Position numbers and translations under genes: made by a program. From Fimbriimonadia bacterium (GTDB lineage Bacteria; Armatimonadota; Fimbriimonadia; Fimbriimonadales; GBS-DC): DNA of 64,000 bases. Where the stretch lies: contig JAHCHP010000012.1 in NCBI GenBank assembly GCA_026129765.1, positions 1-64,000 of the forward strand. Direction: 5' to 3'. The notes below the pieces were generated by a model. It ran no database searches. It was not told the DNA's origin and saw nothing but the letters and a program-made list of their open reading frames with translations. This document shows positions 1 through 8,279 of the stretch, piece after piece; the first letter of the stretch is position 1; every line of letters starts with the position of its first letter.

Positions 1-978
1 TGTGAGCCAAGAGACATCCAATGTGAGGGCGGGAACTTGTAATCCTTGCGCCTCCAAGAATGCCATGACCCCTGGATGCATGGTCAACTCCTTCTGCTTC
101 CCGGTTAACACTCTGCCAAAGGGATAATGTCGCCCTGAAGCGTCTTGGGTGGGCGGACTGACTTCCAGGTTGCCATACCAGTCGATCCATCGGGTTTTGG
201 GGCGGGGCGCGCCTGCTTCTATGAGGAGGAAAGATCGCTCCTGCGTGAATCGTTTCATCCGCAAATCTAAAGGTGTGGTATTGACATCTTCGTGGGGAAA
301 ACGCAAACCGCCCAGCGCGGCAACCGATTGTTTGATTCCTCGCGAGGTCACGTGAGGCGAACGACCGAATTCTATCGTGTCCTGCATCCAAACATCATGC
401 TTGACCTCGCTAAAGGGAACCGCTTCCAGAAACGCGCCCGCCTTCTTGATCAATGGCTGCAAGGCGCGAATACTGTTTCGGGTGAGTTCGTTGTCGACGA
501 TCAACACGCGCTCAACCCGATCTATGGAGGAGTTGAGCAGGAAGGGAGCGCTTTGACCTTTCAAGCTTTGCTTGGCAAGAGTTTGCCCATCCGAGTCGAG
601 GAGTTCCAAGATCAGTTCGAAAGGCTGGGCAAAATCAAGAGCCAGTAATCCTAATTGCCAGTAAGTTCGCTGCCCTGGCGGGCTAAGCCACGATTCGCCA
701 GGAGCATGATGGACCCAACCGCCTTTCTGTTTTTCCGATATCGCGATTGAAGGCTTGGATGGGTGATGAGAGTGAATTGTAGCGCGAAGGCGGCTGTTTT
801 TGGGCGGGCGTTTCTCGAAGCGGACGCTGATGGGAAAGGGAATGGCATCTTTATGGGCAAGGCTGAAAATCACCGGCGGGAACAGATTAATATCGGTCAT
901 GTGAAAAAGCCTCTGGTATTCCTGATTAGTCTTCTCGTTCCAGCCCGCGTTTACCTGAAAATGTATTGTGTTGCTCAT
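1..978 (-). CDS. Peptidylarginine deiminase-like protein (PAD family), C-terminus cut off by window edge
   Basis: The reading frame is open for all 326 codons from the ATG at 978 down to base 1. The sequence resembles the catalytic part of animal PADs (protein-arginine deiminases, which convert arginine to citrulline). WMQD at residues 197-200 matches the PAD active-site segment, where the Asp contacts the substrate guanidinium, and is followed by EFG. The block GNLEVSPP at 269-276, then HYPFGRVL at 284-291, matches GNLEVSPP and EYPLGRIL of human PAD4. The catalytic His/Asp (GHVDE) and Cys would lie beyond base 1 and cannot be checked. Residues 1-150 are probably an immunoglobulin-like PAD_M region. 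There is no signal peptide, so it is likely cytoplasmic. A TATAAT box lies 8 nt before the ATG and there is no Shine-Dalgarno, suggesting a leaderless mRNA. It is divergent from the DUF3500 gene. Confidence 0.85.
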   Translation of the reverse strand, partial: MSNTIHFQVNAGWNEKTNQEYQRLFHMTDINLFPPVIFSLAHKDAIPFPISVRFEKRPPKNSRLRATIHSHHPSKPSIAISEKQKGGWVHHAPGESWLSPPGQRTYWQLGLLALDFAQPFELILELLDSDGQTLAKQSLKGQSAPFLLNSSIDRVERVLIVDNELTRNSIRALQPLIKKAGAFLEAVPFSEVKHDVWMQDTIEFGRSPHVTSRGIKQSVAALGGLRFPHEDVNTTPLDLRMKRFTQERSFLLIEAGAPRPKTRWIDWYGNLEVSPPTQDASGRHYPFGRVLTGKQKELTMHPGVMAFLEAQGLQVPALTLDVSWLT

Positions 979-986
979 CGGGATTC

Positions 987-992
987 ATTATA
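987..992 (-). promoter_or_regulatory. -10 box of the PAD-like gene, leaderless layout
   Basis: TATAAT on the minus strand ends 8 nt before the ATG at 978, so transcription should start within 1-2 nt of the start codon. No convincing -35 box or Shine-Dalgarno is visible. Confidence 0.55.
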
Positions 993-1053
993 GCCGTTCT
1001 TTTTGCAGGAATAGGCGGGCGTTTCAAGGAAACTTAAGCGCAGGAGGATGCTT

Positions 1054-2043
1054 ATGTCCCTGAATGAGCCGTGGAATAGGATTCGCTTCAACCGCCGCGA
1101 GTTTTTGAAACTTGCCGGAGCTGCTGCCGTTACGACGGCGGCAGGACTGCCCGACAGCGCGTCAGCGCTGCAACCTACCCGAAAATCGAAAGCCGAAGCG
1201 TTTGTAAGGCAATTGCGCGAGAGTTTGACCGACTCCCAGAAAAAGGCGATTTTGCTGCCTTGGACCGATTCGCGCCGAACCGAGATTCATGAGAACTGGC
1301 ATATCGTGCCTCAGAAAATCGGCGCATTTTATACGCCCGATCAGCAGGCATTGATTCGCGAAATCATTAAGAACTTGACCTCAGAAGTGGGATGGGACAA
1401 AATTCAGAAACAGATGAAGGATGACGCGGGCGGCTTGGAAAATTATGCCTGCTGCTTGTTTGAGGATTCGGAAAATGACCGGTTCTGCTGGGTGATGACG
1501 GGACGCCATTTGACCCTGCGAGCCGACGCGAACACGACGCCGAATTTGGCGTTTGGCGGTCCGATTTTCTATGGGCATGCGGTGGAGGATTTGGAGCGTC
1601 CCGATCATCCCGGCAATGTGTGGTGGCATCAGGCGCGCTTGGCGAATCAAGTCTATACCGCGTTGGACGGCAAACAGCAGCAACTCGCGCTGCTTCAGAA
1701 GTCGCCGCCCGAAGGGTATGACAGTATCCAGTTGAAGGGCAAGAATGGCAAGTTCATCGGGCTGCCTCTGACGGAACTATCGCGCGATCAAAAGGCGTTG
1801 GTGCAGAAAGTCGCCACCGCCATTATGGAGCCTTTTCGCAAGGAAGATGTGGATGAGATTCTGAAACATGTAAAGGCGGCAGGCGGATGGGATAAATGCT
1901 GGCTTTCATTCTACCAAGAGGGCGATTTGGGCGAGGATAAGATTTGGGACCGCTGGAAGTTAGAGGGACCGAATTTCGCTTGGTATTTCCGGGGATCCCC
2001 CCATGTGCATGCGTGGGTGAATGTCGGCAACGCGCCTCAGTGA
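1054..2043 (+). CDS. DUF3500 family protein with twin-arginine signal
   Basis: The 329-residue product begins with a Tat signal: RR at residues 14-15 in the context NRREFLK, a hydrophobic Ala-rich stretch to about residue 30, and a small-residue cleavage site (SASA). It should therefore be folded in the cytoplasm and exported. The mature part resembles DUF3500, a family of unknown function often found in bacteria with many secreted proteins: residues about 140-190 carry WVMTGRHLTLR and GPIFYGH, and the C-terminus has the typical SPHVHAWV-like ending. The ATG at 1054 is preferred over the one at 1048 because the AGGAGG at 1042-1047 abuts 1048 but is 6 nt from 1054. It ends 6 nt from the convergent YbjN-like gene. 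No enzymatic activity can be assigned. Confidence 0.75.
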   Translation: MSLNEPWNRIRFNRREFLKLAGAAAVTTAAGLPDSASALQPTRKSKAEAFVRQLRESLTDSQKKAILLPWTDSRRTEIHENWHIVPQKIGAFYTPDQQALIREIIKNLTSEVGWDKIQKQMKDDAGGLENYACCLFEDSENDRFCWVMTGRHLTLRADANTTPNLAFGGPIFYGHAVEDLERPDHPGNVWWHQARLANQVYTALDGKQQQLALLQKSPPEGYDSIQLKGKNGKFIGLPLTELSRDQKALVQKVATAIMEPFRKEDVDEILKHVKAAGGWDKCWLSFYQEGDLGEDKIWDRWKLEGPNFAWYFRGSPHVHAWVNVGNAPQ

Positions 2044-2049
2044 GTTTCG

Positions 2050-2520
2050 TTAGTTTGCGATGTTGTCACCTTTGGATGCCTGCCAGTTGTAATAGTCTGC
2101 CGCATGCATGCCACCGTAACGGCTGATGATCCAGTCGTCGATTTCGTCGCCGCCCAGCGCGAGGTTGCCCAGCGCGGAGAGAAGCGATTCGGAAGTGAGC
2201 GCGGAAATGAGGAGCGTATGTCCCATGACGATGGTGCCTTGTTCGTCAATGGCGAAGGCTCCGAAGCGTCTCCGGGCGTTTTCGCGCAACAGGAATTCGG
2301 TCAATTCGGCATCGATTTCCGCGCCGAAAACGAGCGGCGCCCAGAGGATGACCATGGCATCCTCTTCGCCCGAATCGGTATCCAGAATGAGAAAAACGAC
2401 CGCGCTGCCGCAGTTGACAATAAAACAGGCAGGTTCGGCGCGTTCTTCAAAATCGATGTTGGATTCGCTCAGCCACTGACGAATTTGACCTTGATGTTTC
2501 TGTTCGTTTTTTGCGCGCAT
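2050..2520 (-). CDS. YbjN / type III secretion chaperone-like fold protein
   Basis: This 156-residue acidic protein has no signal peptide and no membrane segment. The pattern of an N-terminal helix, a run of beta strands (CFIVNCGSAVVFLIL, AMVILWAPLVFGAEI), then DAELTEFLLRENARRRFGAFAI-like helix-strand and a final strand-helix (TIVMGHTLL) is that of the YbjN/TY-chaperone fold, where 'FLLRENA' followed by 'GAFAID' is characteristic. Family members are thought to act as small chaperone-like or regulatory proteins; the target is unknown here. GGGAG lies 7 nt upstream of the ATG. It is probably cotranscribed with the upstream glycosylasparaginase gene (73 nt gap). Assignment rests on pattern only. 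Confidence 0.6.
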   Translation of the reverse strand: MRAKNEQKHQGQIRQWLSESNIDFEERAEPACFIVNCGSAVVFLILDTDSGEEDAMVILWAPLVFGAEIDAELTEFLLRENARRRFGAFAIDEQGTIVMGHTLLISALTSESLLSALGNLALGGDEIDDWIISRYGGMHAADYYNWQASKGDNIAN

Positions 2521-2593
2521 TCGTAACTCCCTTTTTGGTCAGGAATACATGAAATTCGCGCTTCGCGCGCGTTTTCCTGCAGAAACCGATGTC

Positions 2594-3577
2594 TTAGCCT
2601 GAAGGCAGGTTCTTGCTGCTGATTTCGCCCTCCACGCAGAAGACCGCGGGAAAGGCGTCTGGTTGGGTCGCGTGGGAACCATAATCGCCATCTTTGCGAA
2701 TCGCGATGACGGCGGATTGAGTGTCGGCGGTGGCGGGTTTGCGCCTGCGCATGAAGTGGGTCGCATCTTCGCAGGCTTCTTGAGCGGTCATGCCCCGCCT
2801 CATGTTCTCGACGACTCTTGAGCTCAAAGTGAACCGCCAGATTTCTTCGCCGACGCCGGTGCAAACGGCTGCGCCCGCCTCATCATCTGCGTATAATCCC
2901 GCGCCAAAGATGGGGGAATCTCCCACTCTACCGGGCAGTTTCCATGCCATGCCGCTGGTAACACAGACCGCCACTAAATGCCCATTATGCCATCCCAAAA
3001 CCCCGACCGTATCGTGAGTTTCATGGTCAGGCTGCGCCATTTGCTGGCGTCCCTGGTGGGTCAGCGAAAAGTCCTTGTAGACATCCACCTTTTCTTGGGA
3101 GGTTTCTTGCGGCGCGGTTTGTTGGGTTCGCCAAGCGTGCCATCGTCTGAGCGATTCTTCGGTGAGGAGCGAGCGCGGCTCGAAGCCTTGCTGGATCGCA
3201 AATCGCTCTGCGCCCTCACCCACCATCATAATGTGCCGCGTTTTTTCCATCACTTGAAGGGCAAGCAGCGCGACAGGCGCAAAGCGTTTGATGTTTGCCA
3301 CACCACCCGCATTCAAAAAGCGTCCTTCCATCACCGCGCCGTCCAATTCCACTTCCCCTATGCTGTTGGGCAATCCGCCCACGCCGACAGAGTTCACACG
3401 CAGGTCCATCTCAACCGCGGACGCCCCCGTAAGGGTGGCTTCCAACAGCGCGCGGTCCGATTCTGCGGGTTCCGGCGATGATTGTTTGTGGGCACTTTCC
3501 CAATGACTCCAATGGTTCCAGGCGGCTTCCACCGCGATTTGACCAAACCACCATGTGGCAGCAAAAATAGCGCGCAT
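2594..3577 (-). CDS. Glycosylasparaginase (Ntn-hydrolase, asparaginase_2 family)
   Basis: The 327-residue product hydrolyses the amide link between N-acetylglucosamine and asparagine, or acts as an isoaspartyl/asparaginase. The self-cleavage site is visible as HDT at 188-190; Thr190 would become the N-terminal nucleophile after autoproteolysis. The following DTVG motif and the substrate loop GRVGDSPIFGAGLYADD at 216-232 are family hallmarks. Length fits the single-chain precursor. Unlike lysosomal or periplasmic homologues there is no clear signal peptide, although the first 10 residues are hydrophobic. AGGAG lies 6 nt before the ATG. It is divergent from the M1 aminopeptidase, and the two could serve degradation of glycosylated peptides (inference). 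Confidence 0.85.
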   Translation of the reverse strand: MRAIFAATWWFGQIAVEAAWNHWSHWESAHKQSSPEPAESDRALLEATLTGASAVEMDLRVNSVGVGGLPNSIGEVELDGAVMEGRFLNAGGVANIKRFAPVALLALQVMEKTRHIMMVGEGAERFAIQQGFEPRSLLTEESLRRWHAWRTQQTAPQETSQEKVDVYKDFSLTHQGRQQMAQPDHETHDTVGVLGWHNGHLVAVCVTSGMAWKLPGRVGDSPIFGAGLYADDEAGAAVCTGVGEEIWRFTLSSRVVENMRRGMTAQEACEDATHFMRRRKPATADTQSAVIAIRKDGDYGSHATQPDAFPAVFCVEGEISSKNLPSG

Positions 3578-3686
3578 ATTCGTCTCCTGAAGGCTCTCTA
3601 TTCGCCTCTTTTGCGCGAAATCCTATCCTTGTAGAGAGGAATCGAGGGGTGTGCCGTCTAAGATGGTATTGTTTGAGGTGTTCATT

Positions 3687-5966
3687 ATGAAAATAGGTTC
3701 TCATTTCGGTCAAAGGCAGTTTTGGACAGGTGTATCTCTCTGGTTTTTATCTTCGGTTTTTCTCAGCGCATCGGCTTCTTCGGATGATCATGTTCACGAT
3801 CTTACATGCGGGCATTTAAGCACGATGAAGCGGCTCTATGAAGCGGGATTATCGCCGGCGGTGCTGGCAGCGAAAAGCGCGCTGCAGACGAATGACGAAA
3901 CGGATGTGCTGCATTATAACCTCAGCATTGAGGTTAATCCTACCAATCAAACCCTGAGCGGGGTTTGCATCTACACGATCCGATGTTTGCAAAATAATGT
4001 GAATGCCTTCCGATTCGGACTGCGGGAGAACTTCACGATCACACAATTGACGGTGAACGGTCAGAACGCGACTTTCACCCGCGAAAGCATCGTGAACGTG
4101 CGCGTGAATCTGGGGCAAACTTTTAATGCGGGCGACGAGTTTACCATGACGGTGGCATACAATGGGGTTCCGGTGTCACGCGGGTTTGGTTCTATAGAGT
4201 TTCGCACGCACAATGGTTTTCCCATTGTCTCCACGCTCAGTGAGCCTTTTTACGCCTATACTTGGTGGCCTGCGAAAGAGACGAATTTAGATAAGGCAAC
4301 GCTGGATTTCGCGATTACGGTGCCGAACACGATGAGCGTCGCGGCGAATGGTCTGCAACAGGGAGTGGACACACTCACCGGCAATCGGTTGCGCTACCGG
4401 TTCAAACATAACTATCCCATTGTGCCGTATCTGGTGGCTTTTTCGGCAACGAATTATAATCGCTGGTCGCGAGTGTTTAATCATGCAGACGGCAGCATGC
4501 CGGTCGATTTCTATATCTATCCTGAAAGCGACAACGCGAACAACCGTGCCGCTTGGGAACTGTGTATCCCGATGTTAGGTGTGTTTACGCAGTGGTATGG
4601 CACTTACCCCTTTATCAATGAGAAGTATGGAATTTACCAGTTCCCCTTTGGCGGTGGGATGGAGCATCAGACCATGACCGGGCAGGGTGGTTTTGGCGAG
4701 TCGCTCACCGCGCATGAGCTGGGGCATCAATGGTGGGGCAATATGGTGACCTGCGCCACTTGGGGCGACATCTGGCTGAACGAAGGCTTCGCGACTTATT
4801 CTGAAGCGGTTTGGTTGGAGAAGAAGCCGGGCAGCACCGGTTTACCCGCTCTGAAAAGCGCAATGGCATCGCGCCGTCCAAGCAATGTGGATGGCAGCGT
4901 TTATCGGTACGATACCAGCAGCGTCAACGCGATTTTCAGCAGCACCTTCGCCTATAACAAAGGCTCGTGGGTCGTGCATATGTTGCGTTATGTGCTGGGG
5001 GACGATCTGTTCTGGGATACGCTGGCAGAGTACCGGCGGCAATACTTGTACGACAGCGCGACCACAGACCAGTTGAAGGATGTGATCGAACAGATGTATG
5101 GCGCGGATATGGAATGGTTCTTTGAGCGGTGGGTCTATGGCAGGGGCGCGCCCGCTTACCAATGGGGTATCCAGAACACGACGGTGAACGGTAAGAATTA
5201 TCTGTTGTTGTCGGTGAACCAGACCCAATCTGCCAGCTTTGGCGATTATACGATGCCGCTGGAGATACGCTATACAGTGGGCGGCAACCGGCAGTCGAAG
5301 CGTGTTTGGAACAACGCGCGAACCCAGCATTATGTGATTCCGTTGAGTGGCTCCGCGTCCAATGTGACGTTCGATGAGGATGAATGGATTTTGAGGACAG
5401 CGGCGACGTCTGTCGGCTATTCGGCGGGTCCTCCGAAAGTGGTGGAGACGGTTCCTGCGCCCGGCGAGGTTGCGCCCGTCAGCGCGCAGCCTACGCGCAT
5501 TGTGTTTCATACGCCGGTGAATGCCGCTTCGGGCGATTTCAGTCTCACGGGCGAGCGCACTGGCGCGCGCGCTTTCACTTATTCTTATGAGAGCGGGGCG
5601 AACTCGGCGATTTTGACTCCGAACGCGCCCTTGCCTCCAGACATCTACACAGTGCTTGTGCGATCCACGGTTCGCGCGGTCAACTCCAATCAGGCATTAG
5701 ACGGCGAGATGTCTGACCCCCAAGATCCCAATTCGCTGCCTTCAGGCAATGGTCTTGCGGGCGGAGACGCGCAGATTAAGTTCCGGGTATTGGCTTCCAA
5801 TGGGGACATCAATGCAGATGGCTGCGTGAATGATGATGATCTGTTGGCGGTTATTTTGGCGTTTGGCGAGACAGGCAGTAATCTTCCCGCCGATGCCGAT
5901 GGCAGCGGAACGGTGGATGATTTGGACTTTCTGATTGTGTTGTTTAACTTCGGAGCGGGTTGCTGA
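3687..5966 (+). CDS. Secreted M1 family aminopeptidase with dockerin-like C-terminal tail
   Basis: The zinc site is complete: HELGH at residues 343-347 and the third ligand Glu366 in WLNEGF, 18 residues later. GGGMEH about 20 residues upstream is the M1 substrate-N-terminus motif (GxMEN variant). A signal peptide covers about residues 1-33. After the catalytic region comes a beta-sandwich (Ig-like, about 575-690), then two EF-hand loops typical of dockerin type I (NADGCVNDDDLL and ADGSGTVDDLDFL), ending in FGAGC. The ATG at 3687 is chosen over the GTG at 3651 because GAGGTG lies 6 nt upstream of it and the signal peptide begins there. The enzyme should trim N-terminal residues from peptides outside the cytoplasm. 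The tail is shared with two other proteins in the window and may anchor them. It ends 7 nt from the convergent radical SAM gene. Confidence 0.9.
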   Translation: MKIGSHFGQRQFWTGVSLWFLSSVFLSASASSDDHVHDLTCGHLSTMKRLYEAGLSPAVLAAKSALQTNDETDVLHYNLSIEVNPTNQTLSGVCIYTIRCLQNNVNAFRFGLRENFTITQLTVNGQNATFTRESIVNVRVNLGQTFNAGDEFTMTVAYNGVPVSRGFGSIEFRTHNGFPIVSTLSEPFYAYTWWPAKETNLDKATLDFAITVPNTMSVAANGLQQGVDTLTGNRLRYRFKHNYPIVPYLVAFSATNYNRWSRVFNHADGSMPVDFYIYPESDNANNRAAWELCIPMLGVFTQWYGTYPFINEKYGIYQFPFGGGMEHQTMTGQGGFGESLTAHELGHQWWGNMVTCATWGDIWLNEGFATYSEAVWLEKKPGSTGLPALKSAMASRRPSNVDGSVYRYDTSSVNAIFSSTFAYNKGSWVVHMLRYVLGDDLFWDTLAEYRRQYLYDSATTDQLKDVIEQMYGADMEWFFERWVYGRGAPAYQWGIQNTTVNGKNYLLLSVNQTQSASFGDYTMPLEIRYTVGGNRQSKRVWNNARTQHYVIPLSGSASNVTFDEDEWILRTAATSVGYSAGPPKVVETVPAPGEVAPVSAQPTRIVFHTPVNAASGDFSLTGERTGARAFTYSYESGANSAILTPNAPLPPDIYTVLVRSTVRAVNSNQALDGEMSDPQDPNSLPSGNGLAGGDAQIKFRVLASNGDINADGCVNDDDLLAVILAFGETGSNLPADADGSGTVDDLDFLIVLFNFGAGC

Positions 5967-5973
5967 GGGAGTT

Positions 5974-6780
5974 TTAGCCGCCCGGCACATAAACGGTCAG
6001 ACCATAATCGGCAGCGACGCCGTGGATCAGCGCGAGGAATTCAGCTCGGTTGAGACGCGGCTCGCGGTCTAATCCGGTGGAGCGATAGCGCGCCATTCTT
6101 TGGGCGTATTCGCTCCCCAACACCTCTAAGTGACGCATCGGCTCGCAAACCAACGATTCCACTCCTAAATGGGATACCTGATGAAGGTAGGCGCGAACGG
6201 TGGCTTCGTTGTCCACGACACCGGGCAGCAGCGGGCACCAAAAGATTCGGAACGGAATCCCTGCTTGTTGCAAGGCTTCTAAGGCTTTCAGACGCGAAGA
6301 GATGGAGGGCGCATTTGGCTCAAAGATTTTGCGAACGCGGTCGTCCAAGACGGGCAAGGAGAGGTTGACCCGCAGGTTGACGAACTCTTTCATGAGGGGG
6401 ATGTCACGAATCATGAGCGGCGAGCGGGAGGTGATGGAGACGGGATTGGTATAGTACCATAACACCTCCAGAATGGCGCGGGTGATCCGGTAGCGTTTCT
6501 CGAGGGGCTGCCATGGGTCGGTAGCGGTTCCAATCGCGATCCGCGCATCGGCGGCGATGCGTTTCATCTCTTTTTGCAGTACGGCGGCGGCATTGATTTT
6601 GGCGCGCGCAAAGCCCCCCCATTCGGCAGGGTTCTCTTGTTTGCGGTAATGGCGCAGCGCTTTGACATAGCAATAGACACATCCGAACCGGCAGCCCTCG
6701 TACGGGTTGATAGAATACTCCGCGAATCCGAACCCGCATTTTTGCAGGAGGGTCTTACATTGGATTTCCTCAATAATCAT
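5974..6780 (-). CDS. Radical SAM protein, SPL/Rv2578c-like family
   Basis: The 268-residue product (from the ATG at 6780) has the sequence NPYEGCRFGCVYCYV with Cys30, Cys34 and Cys37, the CX3CX2C ligands of the [4Fe-4S] cluster that cleaves S-adenosylmethionine. The segment following (GTATDPWQPLEKRYRITR) is characteristic of the family related to spore photoproduct lyase (SplB-like), often annotated as DNA-repair photolyase-like; no substrate is known for most members. The frame stays open upstream to 6864, but those residues look non-conserved and the conserved family N-terminus begins near KTLLQKCGFGFAEYSINPY. It is divergent from the pilin-like gene at 6873. Confidence 0.8.
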   Translation of the reverse strand: MIIEEIQCKTLLQKCGFGFAEYSINPYEGCRFGCVYCYVKALRHYRKQENPAEWGGFARAKINAAAVLQKEMKRIAADARIAIGTATDPWQPLEKRYRITRAILEVLWYYTNPVSITSRSPLMIRDIPLMKEFVNLRVNLSLPVLDDRVRKIFEPNAPSISSRLKALEALQQAGIPFRIFWCPLLPGVVDNEATVRAYLHQVSHLGVESLVCEPMRHLEVLGSEYAQRMARYRSTGLDREPRLNRAEFLALIHGVAADYGLTVYVPGG

Positions 6781-6872
6781 GTTTTCATCCCGACTATATG
6801 GATACAGGGAGGCGGTTTTGTCAACATGAGTAGCAGGATTTCTTGCTCTGCTGGGCGTATTCATGTAGCATA

Positions 6873-8144
6873 ATGCAAAAGCCTTCGCGCGCGAAAACAG
6901 GCTGTTTGGTGGTGGTCAGCGTCGCGCTTCTGTTGGTCTTCATTGGCGCGCTTCAATGGTTGAAACCGATTGATATCGACGTGCCGCCGCGTAAGTATCC
7001 CCCGAATAACGCTTATGATCAATTAAAAAATTTGAGCGAACAGTTTCAAGCGGCGATGGAGAAGGACGCCCAGCTCAAACGAGGAAGTGAATTAGTAAAT
7101 GAACAGCTCAGTTCGAATGCCCCTGCTTTGAACCCGCAAGACCGCGCTGATATTCAATCTTTTTTGAACCAGTATGAACCTTACCGTCAAAAGATCGTTT
7201 CAGGGTTGAAGCGTTCCAGTAAAACCGTGCTGGAGTACCGCCAAGATTGGCCATTTTCTGAGATGGCGCAATTCCGCCAATTCGCGCGGTACGATGCCTA
7301 TTTGATGAAGCAGGCACACGCGCGCAAAGACTTTAACCGTGTGGTGAGTCTCTATGAAGAGGGCATGACCTTTGCCCAGCAGGTCGACAATGAGGGAGTT
7401 TTGATTCATTATTTGGTCGTGGTTGCCTTGGAAGCGATTTATCATTATCGGTTCCTTCAATCGCTGCCAGAATTGAACGGCGCGCAATGTGAACGGATTT
7501 CAAAGTTTCTAAGGCAACACCTCAAAGATAGCACTTCTCTTTCAGAAATATTTTCTCATGAAAAGTGGTATGCAATACAGTTTCTTAAAGATTTTCAGTC
7601 CGGGAAGTTGTCAAACCTCCCGGAGGATGATTTCTTTGAAGACGATTTGAGCCCGATCATGCGCTATTCTAATCTTAACTGGGCAGCGCGTGAGGTGGTT
7701 CAAAAATATAAAGAACTTGAGGCTGAGTTGAAAAAACCTGCGAACCAACAGAAACTTCCCATTAAGCCAATCCATCCCGTCAATCAACTGACCTTTGGTA
7801 TTACAGATTCGATGGGTTATGCTTCCGCCCAGAGAAACATGAATCTGCGCGCGACGGCTTGCGCGGCGGCGGTTCGCGCCTTCAAACTGAAGACGGGACG
7901 CTATCCCAAAACCCTAAAAGAAGCGGGCGCGCAAGACTTGAATGTCGACCCTTATACGGGCGGCGAATTGATCTATAAGGTCGCCCCGGCGAAAGGCTTT
8001 TTGATCTATTCAGTTGGCGCGGACGGGGTGGACGATGGAGGCTGGTTAGCGAAATCTCGCATGGATAAAGGTGATGTTTCGTATCGTACGCCGGTACGGA
8101 AAGAGAATGGCACGCACGAGGATGCTCCGATTTGGCTGAAGTAA
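6873..8144 (+). CDS. Membrane-anchored hypothetical protein with pseudopilin G-like C-terminal segment
   Basis: The 423-residue product has one transmembrane helix at about residues 11-29 and then a long helical, charged region with no recognised domain. The last about 90 residues (AFKLKTGRYPKTLKEAG, DPYTGGELIYKV, FLIYSVGADGVDDGG) match the pattern of type II secretion pseudopilin GspG C-termini (GRYP, DP.GG..Y, YS.G.DG). This module is commonly fused to membrane anchors in several environmental phyla. It probably faces outward. The ATG at 6873 is chosen because an earlier TTG at 6843 would add a non-conserved extension over the divergent promoter. No partner genes are adjacent. Confidence 0.65.
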   Translation: MQKPSRAKTGCLVVVSVALLLVFIGALQWLKPIDIDVPPRKYPPNNAYDQLKNLSEQFQAAMEKDAQLKRGSELVNEQLSSNAPALNPQDRADIQSFLNQYEPYRQKIVSGLKRSSKTVLEYRQDWPFSEMAQFRQFARYDAYLMKQAHARKDFNRVVSLYEEGMTFAQQVDNEGVLIHYLVVVALEAIYHYRFLQSLPELNGAQCERISKFLRQHLKDSTSLSEIFSHEKWYAIQFLKDFQSGKLSNLPEDDFFEDDLSPIMRYSNLNWAAREVVQKYKELEAELKKPANQQKLPIKPIHPVNQLTFGITDSMGYASAQRNMNLRATACAAAVRAFKLKTGRYPKTLKEAGAQDLNVDPYTGGELIYKVAPAKGFLIYSVGADGVDDGGWLAKSRMDKGDVSYRTPVRKENGTHEDAPIWLK

Positions 8145-8161
8145 GGGGGATGTAAAAGACG

Positions 8162-8253
8162 AAAAGCAGGTGCCTCGGCTCCGCTCGTCATGACAACGTA
8201 GGGGCGCATCTGCCTCTGTTGTCACCCTGAGCGAAGCCGAAGGGTCTGCTTTT
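8162..8253. repeat. Dispersed REP-like repeat, copy 1
   Basis: This 135-nt intergenic gap holds two modules seen elsewhere in the window: module A (GCCTCGGCTCCGCTCGTCAT at about 8171-8190) and module B (CACCCTGAGCGAAGCCGAAG at about 8223-8242, then GGTCTGCTTTT). Related copies lie near 24405-24506, 31187-31265, 57464-57495 and 63277-63402. Confidence 0.7.
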
Positions 8254-8279
8254 CTAAGGCTGGGTTCTCGCTGTCCCTA

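Noticed and set aside
149-648. Two plus-strand ORFs at the left edge
   Set aside because: They are shadows of the PAD-like reading frame on the minus strand, which is open for the entire 978 nt and has clear family motifs.
4842-5510. 222-codon minus-strand ORF inside the M1 aminopeptidase
   Set aside because: Antisense shadow, Arg/His-rich, no domain.
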